The notes beneath the pieces are model-generated. The model was not told the origin of the DNA. It searched no databases and saw only the letters and a program-made list of their open reading frames with translations. A stretch of 14,548 bases of DNA from JAICJJ01 sp039809985 (GTDB lineage: Bacteria; Chloroflexota; Chloroflexia; Thermomicrobiales; UBA6265), in contig JBDHWC010000056.1 of NCBI GenBank assembly GCA_039809985.1, forward strand, positions 1-14,548, given 5' to 3'. The stretch's first letter is position 1, and every line of letters begins with the position of its first letter. The position numbers and the translations under genes are program-made. This document shows, piece after piece, positions 6,898 through 14,548 of this stretch.

Positions 6898-7338
6898 ATG
6901 CAACCCCGGATGAACATTGGCAAGCTGGAACCCGATCTTCTGCAGGCGGTCTTGGGACTGGAGAAGGCGGTTCAGGCCACCGGTCTCGACTGGCGGTACC
7001 TGCATCTCCTCAAGCTGCGCGCCTCGCAGATCAACGGTTGCGCGCACTGCGTCGACCTCCACGTTCGGGAGGCACTGGCCGACGGCATGAACCCGCAAAT
7101 GCTGCAACTGGTCTGCGTCTGGCGCGATTCCCCGTTCTTCGACGAACGGGACCGCGCGGTGCTGGAGTGGACCGAGAAGGTGACCCTGCTGGCCGAGACC
7201 GGGGTACCCGACTCGGCGTGGGAGACGGTGCGGGCCCAGTTCTCGGAGAAGGAAGTCGCCCAGCTGACGATGGCGATCGCCACGATCAACGTCTGGAACC
7301 GGATGAACGTCGCCTCGCGGGCCTCGCACCCGGTGTAG
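6898..7338 (+). CDS. Carboxymuconolactone decarboxylase / AhpD-like protein (146 aa)
   Basis: Member of the alkylhydroperoxidase D-like superfamily. The core SQINGCAHCVDLHVREAL contains the redox pair Cys48-x-x-Cys51 and His55, the usual AhpD active-site triad with an upstream acidic or polar residue. LLKLRASQINGC and VLEWTEKVTLL are standard family helices, and WNRMNVASR ends the fold. This suggests a peroxide-reducing or general thiol-disulfide role rather than true carboxymuconolactone decarboxylation, because the CxxC is intact. ATG 6898 is preferred to the adjacent GTG 6895 since AGGAG (6887-6891) is six bases from the ATG and only three from the GTG. The gene converges with ade; their stops are nine bases apart. 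Confidence 0.9.
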   Translation: MQPRMNIGKLEPDLLQAVLGLEKAVQATGLDWRYLHLLKLRASQINGCAHCVDLHVREALADGMNPQMLQLVCVWRDSPFFDERDRAVLEWTEKVTLLAETGVPDSAWETVRAQFSEKEVAQLTMAIATINVWNRMNVASRASHPV

Positions 7339-7347
7339 CCGACCGGC

Positions 7348-9075
7348 TCAGCCCAGCCGCAGGAAGCCGCGGTCGGTGACCCGCGCCTCGGGGATGACGG
7401 AGAGGGCGAGGAACGCGAGGAGGCCGAAGGGCGAGGGGAGCGTGCTGCCGAGCGCGGCGGCAGCCGCCTCGACCGCGGCGTAGCCCTCGGCCACCTCGGC
7501 CAGTGGCCGGTCGGAGAGGATGCCGGCGACGGGGAGCGGCAGGTGGGCCAGCACCTCGCCGTCGGCCACGGCGGCGAGGCCGCCGCCGCTGGCGACGACG
7601 GTCGCCACCGCGCCAAGCATGTCGGCGTCGTCCGCGCCGACGACCACGATGTTGTGGGCGTCGTGCGCGATCGAGGAAGCCAGCGCGCCGCGCCGCAGGC
7701 CGAAACCCTGCACGTAGCCGACCCCGACCCGGCCGGTCTGGTGGTGGCGCTCGACGCAGGCGAGTTTCAGCAGGTCGCGGCCCGGGTCGGCCACGGCGCG
7801 GCCGTCGCGCAGGGTCGGGGCCACCTCGGCCCAGCCGGTCGCGATCTGGCCGGGGACGACGACCACCGTCTGACGGGCGTCCACCGCGGCGAGGGCGAAG
7901 TCGCTGACCGCGATCGGGGCCGGGCGCATCGTCTCCCGCAGGCTCGGCGGGATCGTCGGCGGCGGCGCGTCGGCGACCATCCGACCGTCGCGGGCGACCA
8001 CGCGGCCGTCGAAGAAGGTCATCTCCACCTTGAACGAGTCGAGATCGGCGAGGACGGCGAGGTTGGCCCGGAAGCCGGGAGCGACCGCGCCGAGGTCGCG
8101 CAGGCCCCAGTGGTGGGCGGGGTTCCACGTCGCCAGCCGGATCGCCCGCAGCGGGTCGAGGCCGCCGGCGACCGCCTGCCGCAGGATCGCGTCGACGTGC
8201 CCCTCGTGCAGCAGGAGGTGGCAGTCGCGGTCGTCCGAGCAGAAGCAGCAGCGGGGGTAGGTGTGGTCGGTGACGAGCGGCAGCAGGGCGGCGAGATTCC
8301 TGGCCGAGGCCCCTTCGCGGATCATCACCATCAGGCCGGCGCGGAGCTTGGCGCGAGCCTCGTCCAGCGTGGTCGACTCGTGGTCGGAGCCGGGGCCGGA
8401 GGCGACGTAGCCCTGCAGCGACGCGCCGCCGACGCCGGGGGAGTGGCCGTCGATCCGGTGGCCGGCGGCGGCGGCGAGCTTCGCGCCGATGTCGGCGTCG
8501 CCGGCGAGGGTGCCGGGGAAGTTCATCAGCTCACCGAGGCCGACCGTCTCCGGCCAGGTGAGCATCTCGGCGATCTCGGCCGCGCCGAAGGTCGCGCCGG
8601 GGCTCTCGGCCGGGCTGGCCGGGACGCACGACGGCGCGGTGAAGCGGACGACCAGCGGCAGCCCGACGGCGGCCTGCCGCATCGCCCGCAGGCCCGGCAG
8701 GCCGGCCACGTTGGCGAGTTCGTGCGGGTCGGTGACGATCGCGCCGGTGCCGCGCGGCACGACGGCGCGGGCGAACTCGGTGACCCAGACGAGGGAGCTC
8801 TCGGTGTGGATGTGGGCGTCGACGAAGGCGGGGGCGACCACCCGGCCGGGGAGGTCGATCCGCTGCAGGCCGTCCGGGTAGTCACCGACCCCGGCGACCA
8901 CGCCGTCGGCGATGGCGATGTCGGCGCGGAGCCGCTCCTCGCCGAAGACGTCGACCACGTCGGCCCCGGTCAGCACGAGGTCGGCCGGCTCGTGCCCGAG
9001 CGCGACGCGAACCCGGCGCTGCCAGCGGCCGAGGTCGAAGGCGGCGGGTCCGGCAGGGTCGGGTCGGTCGGGCAT
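7348..9075 (-). CDS. ade: Adenine deaminase Ade (575 aa)
   Basis: Amidohydrolase-superfamily enzyme that converts adenine to hypoxanthine and ammonia in purine salvage. Seen: an N-terminal beta-sandwich start (LVLTGADVVDVFGEE), the metal motif VVAPAFVDAHIHTESS, DPHELANVAG, IDGHSPGVGG, the FCSDDRDCHLLL metal/catalytic region, RLATWNPAHHWGL, GAVAPGFRANLAVL, and the C-terminal Ade domain with HDAHNIVVVGADDADMLGAV. The length is typical. ATG 9075 has GGAGG eight bases upstream. The frame continues open far upstream to 10851, but that stretch is the out-of-frame shadow of the antiporter gene. The preceding antiporter-rhodanese gene, if read through its internal TGA, ends 17 bp before this start, so the two are probably co-transcribed. 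Confidence 0.93.
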   Translation of the reverse strand: MPDRPDPAGPAAFDLGRWQRRVRVALGHEPADLVLTGADVVDVFGEERLRADIAIADGVVAGVGDYPDGLQRIDLPGRVVAPAFVDAHIHTESSLVWVTEFARAVVPRGTGAIVTDPHELANVAGLPGLRAMRQAAVGLPLVVRFTAPSCVPASPAESPGATFGAAEIAEMLTWPETVGLGELMNFPGTLAGDADIGAKLAAAAGHRIDGHSPGVGGASLQGYVASGPGSDHESTTLDEARAKLRAGLMVMIREGASARNLAALLPLVTDHTYPRCCFCSDDRDCHLLLHEGHVDAILRQAVAGGLDPLRAIRLATWNPAHHWGLRDLGAVAPGFRANLAVLADLDSFKVEMTFFDGRVVARDGRMVADAPPPTIPPSLRETMRPAPIAVSDFALAAVDARQTVVVVPGQIATGWAEVAPTLRDGRAVADPGRDLLKLACVERHHQTGRVGVGYVQGFGLRRGALASSIAHDAHNIVVVGADDADMLGAVATVVASGGGLAAVADGEVLAHLPLPVAGILSDRPLAEVAEGYAAVEAAAAALGSTLPSPFGLLAFLALSVIPEARVTDRGFLRLG

Positions 9076-9092
9076 CGGGCGGTCCTCCGGGG

Positions 9093-10745
9093 TCACGCGG
9101 CCCGAGACACGGCCGCCGCGACCGGCTCGATCGGGTAGCCGAGCTCGCGCCAGCGGTCCCAGCCCCCCTCGAGGACCGAGACGTTGATGAAGCCGCGCTC
9201 GAGCAGGAGTTGCGCCGCACGGGCGCTGGTCTGCTCGCCCAGTCAGGCGCAGTAGAGCACGATCGGCGGCCCCTTCGGCAAGGTCGGGGCGCGGGCCGGG
9301 ATCTCGTCGACCGGGATCCGCAGCGCGCCGGCGATCATGTCGCCGCTGGCGGGGAAGCCGCTCAGGCGGCGGGTGTCGATCACGGTCACCGGCTCGCCGG
9401 CGTCGAGCATCGCCTTCAGCACCTCGGGCCGGATGCGGCGGACCGGGTCGCCCGGCACCGGCGAGGGGCGGAGCATCTTGCCGGCGTCGGCGATGGTCTC
9501 CTCCGGCAGCTCGGTCGCGGTGGCGCGCCGGCCGTACCAGCGGGCCAGCGGGGTGCCGGTCAGGCCGTGCAGGAGGATCGAGAGGAGGACGACGAGGCAG
9601 ACGACGCCGGTCAGGCCGTCGCCGGCGGGGACGCCGTCGGCGAGGGCGACGATCAGGAGCAGGATCGAGCCGAGGCCGCGCGGCCCGAACCAGGCGAGGA
9701 CCAGCTTGCCGTCGCGGCTGAGGGTCGCCTTGGCGAGCACCAGCAGCATCGCCAGCGGACGGGCCACCAGCAGCGTGAAGGCGGCGAAGACGAGGGTCCT
9801 GGCGTCGAGGGCGGCGACCGCCGAGGTGACGATGGTCGAGCCGAGCAGGACGAAGGTGACGAGCATCGCCACCTCGGCCGTGGTCTCCCCGTACTCGAGG
9901 AAGCAGTCGCAGAGGTCGACGTCGACGAACAGGATCGTCAGGCCGGCGGCGAAGGCGGCGAGGAAGCCGCTGCCGCCGAGCAGCTGGGCGGCGGCGAAGG
10001 CGACGAGGGCGACGCCGAGGGAGTAGATCGACTCGTACTCGCGGCGCACCAGCCGTCGCTGCCGCAGCCACGCCATCAGGCGGACGGCGACCAGCGCGAC
10101 GACGACGCCGACCACCGGCGCGACGACGACGATCCCGAACAGCAGCCGGCCGAGCGAGCCGAGGTCGGAGGCGTGGCCGGCGGCGAGCGAGGCGAGGACC
10201 AGCACCAGCGGCAGCACGATCAGGTCGTTCGCGCCGGCCTCGACCCGCAGCGTGTGCCGGATCGCCAGCGGCACCCGGTGGTCGCGGGTCAGGTCGCGGA
10301 CGAGGATGCCGTCGGTGGAGGCGAGGATCGCGCCGACCAGCAGCGCCAGCACCAGCGGCGGCCGGAAGAGGCCGAGCGCGGCGACGGCGATCAGGGCGAT
10401 GGTGAGGAGCGCGCCCGGTCCGAGGACGAGGGCCGCCGGCAGCCAGTTGGTCCGCAGCTGGCCGAGGTTGATCGTCATCGCGTCGGTGAAGAGGACGAGG
10501 GTGAGGGCGACCGAGGAGACGCCCACGATCAGGGGCGAGGTCAGGCCGAGGTCGAAGGTGCCGGTGCCGTGCGGGCCGAGCAGCACGCCGAGGGCGACGA
10601 AGACCAGCACCGGCGAGACCGGCAGCCGCTCGACCAGCCCGGAGACGAGCGCGGCGACGACGATGACGAGGCCGATCGCGCCGAGGTAGAGCACCAGTGC
10701 GTGCTCGTCGAGCGCGGTGGCGGCGATCGGGGGAACGGTCGGCAC
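9093..10745 (-). CDS. Na+/H+-type antiporter fused to a C-terminal rhodanese domain, with one in-frame TGA (550 codons; 500 aa if TGA stops)
   Basis: Residues 1-405 form a CPA-type cation/proton exchanger with about 12-13 membrane helices. Seen: the TD site (STDGILVRDL, Asp145), the ND ion-site pair in VEAGANDLIVLP (Asn173-Asp174), and the AWFGPRGLGS motif (351-360). The Asn-Asp pair is typical of electroneutral exchangers. Residues about 435-550 are a rhodanese domain: VTVIDTRR (Asp457), SGDMIAGALRIPVDEI, catalytic loop VLYCA (Cys499), then an in-frame TGA (9245-9243, codon 501). After it the frame continues LGEQTSARAAQLLLERGF and LEGGWDRWRELGYPIEP to a TGA at 9095-9093. That continuation is exactly the second half of a rhodanese fold. 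If translation stops at the first TGA the product spans 9243-10745 and lacks it. The TGA may encode selenocysteine, or may be a sequence error or nonsense mutation. GTG 10745 has GAGGAG eight bases upstream. The exchanged ion is unknown. Confidence 0.85.
9212..9245 (-). promoter_or_regulatory. In-frame TGA with downstream hairpin (weak bSECIS candidate)
   Basis: The TGA codon is at 9245-9243. Reading on the minus strand, GCGCC (9226-9222) pairs with GGCGC (9216-9212) across the loop CGTGC (9221-9217). The loop begins 22 bases after the TGA and has a G as its second base. As I remember the general bacterial SECIS model, this fits its distance and loop rules. Hairpins of this size arise easily by chance in such GC-rich sequence. 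Confidence 0.35.
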
Positions 10746-10773
10746 CGGGCGGGCTCCTCGCCGGGGGCGTCGG

Positions 10774-10790
10774 CGGCTGTCCGACAGCCG
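10774..10790. promoter_or_regulatory. Perfect 8+1+8 palindrome in the antiporter/channel divergent spacer
   Basis: CGGCTGTC and GACAGCCG are exact reverse complements separated by one base. The site lies 29 bp upstream of the antiporter start and next to a possible minus-strand -10 (TACCAT, 10798-10793, context GGTACCATCC). It could be a repressor operator overlapping the start of transcription, or a hairpin in the antiporter leader RNA. Confidence 0.45.
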
Positions 10791-10830
10791 GGATGGTACC
10801 CGCTCCGCCCGACCGCCGCGCCCCCTTCGC

Positions 10831-10836
10831 TAGAAT
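10831..10836 (+). promoter_or_regulatory. Possible -10 element for the channel-like gene
   Basis: TAGAAT in the context GCTAGAATGCG, about 48 bp upstream of ATG 10884. It matches five of six positions of the housekeeping -10. No convincing -35 hexamer is seen at the usual distance in this C-rich stretch. Confidence 0.4.
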
Positions 10837-10883
10837 GCGCGGGATCGGCAACCGGGGGCGGAAGCCCCGTCACCGAGGACGCG

Positions 10884-12290
10884 ATGTCGGGCGAGCCGCA
10901 GTCGGCCGGGGCGGAAGGCGAGGGCAGATTGCCGCTGCTCGCGCCGGAGCCGCCGCGGCGCCACCCGTGGAACGGCTTCGTCCACTGGGGCGCGTTCGCC
11001 CTGATGGTCGTCGGCACGCTGGTCGTCCTGCACAGCCTCTGGCGGCATATCGCGTCGGGCGGCCGGCAGGGCTGGGCGCGGTTCGACCCCGACCTGCTGC
11101 CAGTGCTCGCGGGGTTCCTGCTGCTGGTCCTCGCCGGGTCGGTCTTCGCGCTGCGGCCGGAGCAGGCCGGGTCGCGGTCGTTGATCCTGACGTCGGCAGT
11201 CTGGACGGCGGCGCTGTTCGGGGCGCTGGTTCTCTGCTGGGCCGAGATCGTCGGCTCGACCGCGCAGCGGCAGTGGGCGGGGACGCCAGTGTCGTCGGTG
11301 GCGTCGCGCGACGCCTATCTCGCGCAGGCGATCCCCGGCTGGAAGCCGAACAGCCCGAAGCCGTTCCGGATCCCGACCGGGATCATGATCCAGTCGGTCG
11401 AGTTCCTCAACGCCAACAACGTGCAGATATCCGGCTTCGTCTGGCAGAAGTACGGACCCAACACGCCGCCGGGCCTCGAGAAGGGGGTCGTCTTCCCGGA
11501 GGCGGTGAAGGAGGCGTACGCGCAGGAGCAGGTCTACGACGTCTCCGAGGGCGGGGTCCAGACGATCGGCTGGTACTTCGCGGCGACTTTCCGGCAGAAG
11601 TTCGACTACGGTCGCTACCCGTTCGACCGCCAGAACGTCTGGATCCGGATGTGGAGCCGCGACTTCGCGCGGGGGGCGCTGCTGGTGCCCGACTTCACGT
11701 CGTACTTCACGCTGGTGCCGAGCGAGCTGCCGGGGATCGAGCAGCAGTTCGTCTACAGCGGCTGGACCCCGATCTACTCCGGCTTCAGCTACAACCTCAT
11801 CACCTACGACACGAGCTTCGGGCTGCCGCGGGTGAGCCAGAACGGGCAGTACCCGGAGCTGTACTTCGACCTGGTCCTGAAGCGGAGCTTCCTCGGGCCG
11901 TTCACCGACTTCTTCATCTTCGGCATCGCGGCGGCGCTGCTGCTCTTCGCCATCCTCCTCCTGACGACCAGCAACGAGGACCTGAAGTCGCGCTTCGGCC
12001 TCAGCACCGCCGGCGTCGTCGGCTCGGTCAGCGGCCTCTTCTTCGCGGTGATCCTGAAGCACAACCAGATCCGCTCCACCCTCGGCACGCCGTCGACCAC
12101 CTACAGCGAGGCGGTCCCCTACATCCTCTACGTGCTGCTGGTGCTGGTCGCGGTCGACGCCGTGCTCCTCGCCTCGCCGGTCAACGTCCCGTTCGTCGAG
12201 TACCGGCACAACCTGCTGCCGAAGCTCCTCTACTGGCCGACCCTGCTCGGCCTGCTGCTGCTGATCACCTTCTTCACCTTCTTCCGCTGA
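10884..12290 (+). CDS. Pentameric ligand-gated ion channel-like membrane protein with three extra N-terminal helices (468 aa)
   Basis: Likely a divergent member of the pentameric ligand-gated channel superfamily. Three N-terminal membrane helices (about 32-53, 71-90, 100-122) precede an external domain of about 210 residues. That domain has a first strand like channel beta-1 (GIMIQSVEFLNANNVQISGF), the Cys-loop signature without cysteines FDYGRYPFDRQNVWIRMW (240-257), and a Trp motif FVYSGWTPIYSGFSYNL. A pre-M1 segment ELYFDLVLKRS (Arg334) leads into four helices: M1 337-360, M2 about 368-392, M3 408-430, M4 445-466. The M1-M2 turn TTSNED and the M2-M3 stretch TPSTTYSEAVPYILY resemble, from memory, the Gloeobacter channel GLIC. 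With three leading helices the C-terminus would be external, as in known channels. The M2-M3 region is about ten residues longer than in GLIC. ATG 10884 has a moderate site (GAGGA, five bases away). The frame opens to 9210, but that part is antisense to the antiporter. Ligand and ion unknown. Confidence 0.72.
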   Translation: MSGEPQSAGAEGEGRLPLLAPEPPRRHPWNGFVHWGAFALMVVGTLVVLHSLWRHIASGGRQGWARFDPDLLPVLAGFLLLVLAGSVFALRPEQAGSRSLILTSAVWTAALFGALVLCWAEIVGSTAQRQWAGTPVSSVASRDAYLAQAIPGWKPNSPKPFRIPTGIMIQSVEFLNANNVQISGFVWQKYGPNTPPGLEKGVVFPEAVKEAYAQEQVYDVSEGGVQTIGWYFAATFRQKFDYGRYPFDRQNVWIRMWSRDFARGALLVPDFTSYFTLVPSELPGIEQQFVYSGWTPIYSGFSYNLITYDTSFGLPRVSQNGQYPELYFDLVLKRSFLGPFTDFFIFGIAAALLLFAILLLTTSNEDLKSRFGLSTAGVVGSVSGLFFAVILKHNQIRSTLGTPSTTYSEAVPYILYVLLVLVAVDAVLLASPVNVPFVEYRHNLLPKLLYWPTLLGLLLLITFFTFFR

Positions 12291-12335
12291 GGGGACGCCG
12301 CGGGACGGGGAGCGGCTGCCCGGTCGCGCGCCGCC

Positions 12336-12364
12336 TTGTTGGCCGCGGGGGACGCGTGTATCAT
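12336..12364 (+). promoter_or_regulatory. Sigma-70-type promoter for the APC permease
   Basis: TTGTTG (12336-12341), a 17-bp spacer and TATCAT (12359-12364). This is the best -35/-10 pair in the window. It lies in the 148-bp gap after the channel-like gene and predicts a leader of about 65-70 nt before ATG 12439. The permease can therefore be transcribed on its own. Confidence 0.55.
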
Positions 12365-12438
12365 CCTCGGTCGGCCTGCGACGCGGCAGGGGGCGGGAGC
12401 AGCGGCGCGTCGGACGACAGCAGATCGGCCCCGAGGGC

Positions 12439-14394
<1,956 letters not shown>

Positions 14395-14399
14395 CGGCC

Positions 14400-14548
14400 G
14401 GCGGCTGATGGCTGGCGGCTGGCGGCTGGGCCCGCATCTTCCGTGATTGGTTCCACGACCCGGGCTTGAACAGCGAATCGGGGGAGGGCATTCGCCCTCC
14501 CCCGCGTATCTCCCTGCTCCAAACACCAGCTGCCAGCCATCAGCCGCC
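14400..14548. repeat. 149-bp element with 23-bp terminal inverted repeats (MITE-like), reaching the window edge
   Basis: The left arm (14400-14422, GGCGGCTGATGGCTGGCGG then CTGG) and the right arm (14526-14548) are reverse complements with one mismatch in 23. The interior is free of genes and contains the perfect hairpin at 14479-14504. The right arm ends exactly at the window edge, so it may extend further. It lies five bases after the permease stop. GGCTGATGGCTGG-type units are partly repetitive in themselves, so some symmetry may come from simple-repeat expansion. Confidence 0.65.
14479..14504. terminator. Perfect 11-bp hairpin, 4-nt loop; repeat-family member and possible terminator
   Basis: CGGGGGAGGGC (14479-14489) pairs with GCCCTCCCCCG (14494-14504) across ATTC. 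The stem is identical to that at 1304-1328. It lies 85 bp after the permease stop. No T-tract follows, so its role as a terminator is only possible. Confidence 0.6.

Noticed and set aside
9221..9241. Alternative hairpin TGGGCG/CGCCCG immediately after the TGA as the SECIS
   Set aside because: Its loop begins only eight bases from the TGA, too close for a bacterial SECIS as I understand the model. The next hairpin (9226-9212) fits the spacing better.
7348..10851. A single minus-strand open frame of 1167 codons spanning ade and the region above it
   Set aside because: Only the part below 9075 is protein-like (Ade). The upstream part is Arg/Pro-rich and lies in another frame of the antiporter gene, whose membrane-protein translation is clearly real.
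9210..10883. Long plus-strand N-terminal extension of the channel-like gene
   Set aside because: It is antisense to the antiporter and reads as Glu/Arg/Asp/Gly low complexity, the usual shadow in GC-rich DNA. Good homology-like sequence begins only after ATG 10884.
12365..12436. Leader stem (CCTCGG with CCGAGG, plus GGCC/GGCC) that could hide the permease start site, as in a riboswitch
   Set aside because: The 5' arm lies directly against the predicted -10 element, so it would mostly not be transcribed. The 72-nt interval is also too short for the known c-di-AMP (ydaO) riboswitch often found upstream of K+ importers.

Overview
The window is chromosomal DNA from a very GC-rich bacterium (roughly 70 % G+C by eye) with strong GGAGG-type ribosome binding sites and third codon positions that are almost all G or C. 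The gene families and their style (an RlmB with a basic N-terminal tail, an L-fuconolactonase-like amidohydrolase, an AhpD-like protein, Ade, an APC permease) would fit a Thermomicrobia-like member of the Chloroflexota. That placement is an inference from general flavour, not from a marker gene.

Layout. (1) Position 1-843: the 3' part of a 23S rRNA 2'-O-methyltransferase gene (rlmB), cut by the window edge. (2) 844-1748: about 900 bp without a convincing gene. It holds a cluster of structured repeats, including three copies of a roughly 100-bp element (one inverted, two in tandem) and perfect GC hairpins. (3) 1749-4426, minus strand: nadB (L-aspartate oxidase), then a small membrane-anchored hypothetical protein and a receiver-less LuxR-type regulator. 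(4) 4588-7338, plus strand: a metal-dependent lactonase-type amidohydrolase, a MOSC protein, a short-chain dehydrogenase and an AhpD-like CxxC protein. (5) 7348-10745, minus strand: an Na+/H+-type antiporter fused to a rhodanese domain, followed 17 bp later by adenine deaminase. (6) 10884-14394, plus strand: a protein resembling a pentameric ligand-gated ion channel with three extra N-terminal membrane helices, then an APC-superfamily permease with a large cytosolic C-terminus. (7) 14395-14548: a 149-bp inverted-repeat element with a central hairpin whose stem is identical to one about 13 kb away in region 2.

Two things stand out. First, the antiporter-rhodanese gene has a single in-frame TGA two codons after the catalytic rhodanese cysteine, where many permease-linked rhodaneses have a second cysteine. 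The frame stays open and rhodanese-like beyond it and ends just before the ade ribosome binding site. This is a candidate selenocysteine (Cys-Ala-Sec), with a sequencing error or recent nonsense mutation as the main alternatives. Second, the protein at 10884-12290 carries the RYPFDRQ signature and the pre-M1/M1-M4 layout of pentameric channels behind an unusual three-helix N-terminal module.

The antiporter, the channel-like protein and the APC permease lie side by side, the first two divergent. They may form a locus for cation or pH homeostasis; this is inferred from position and family only.
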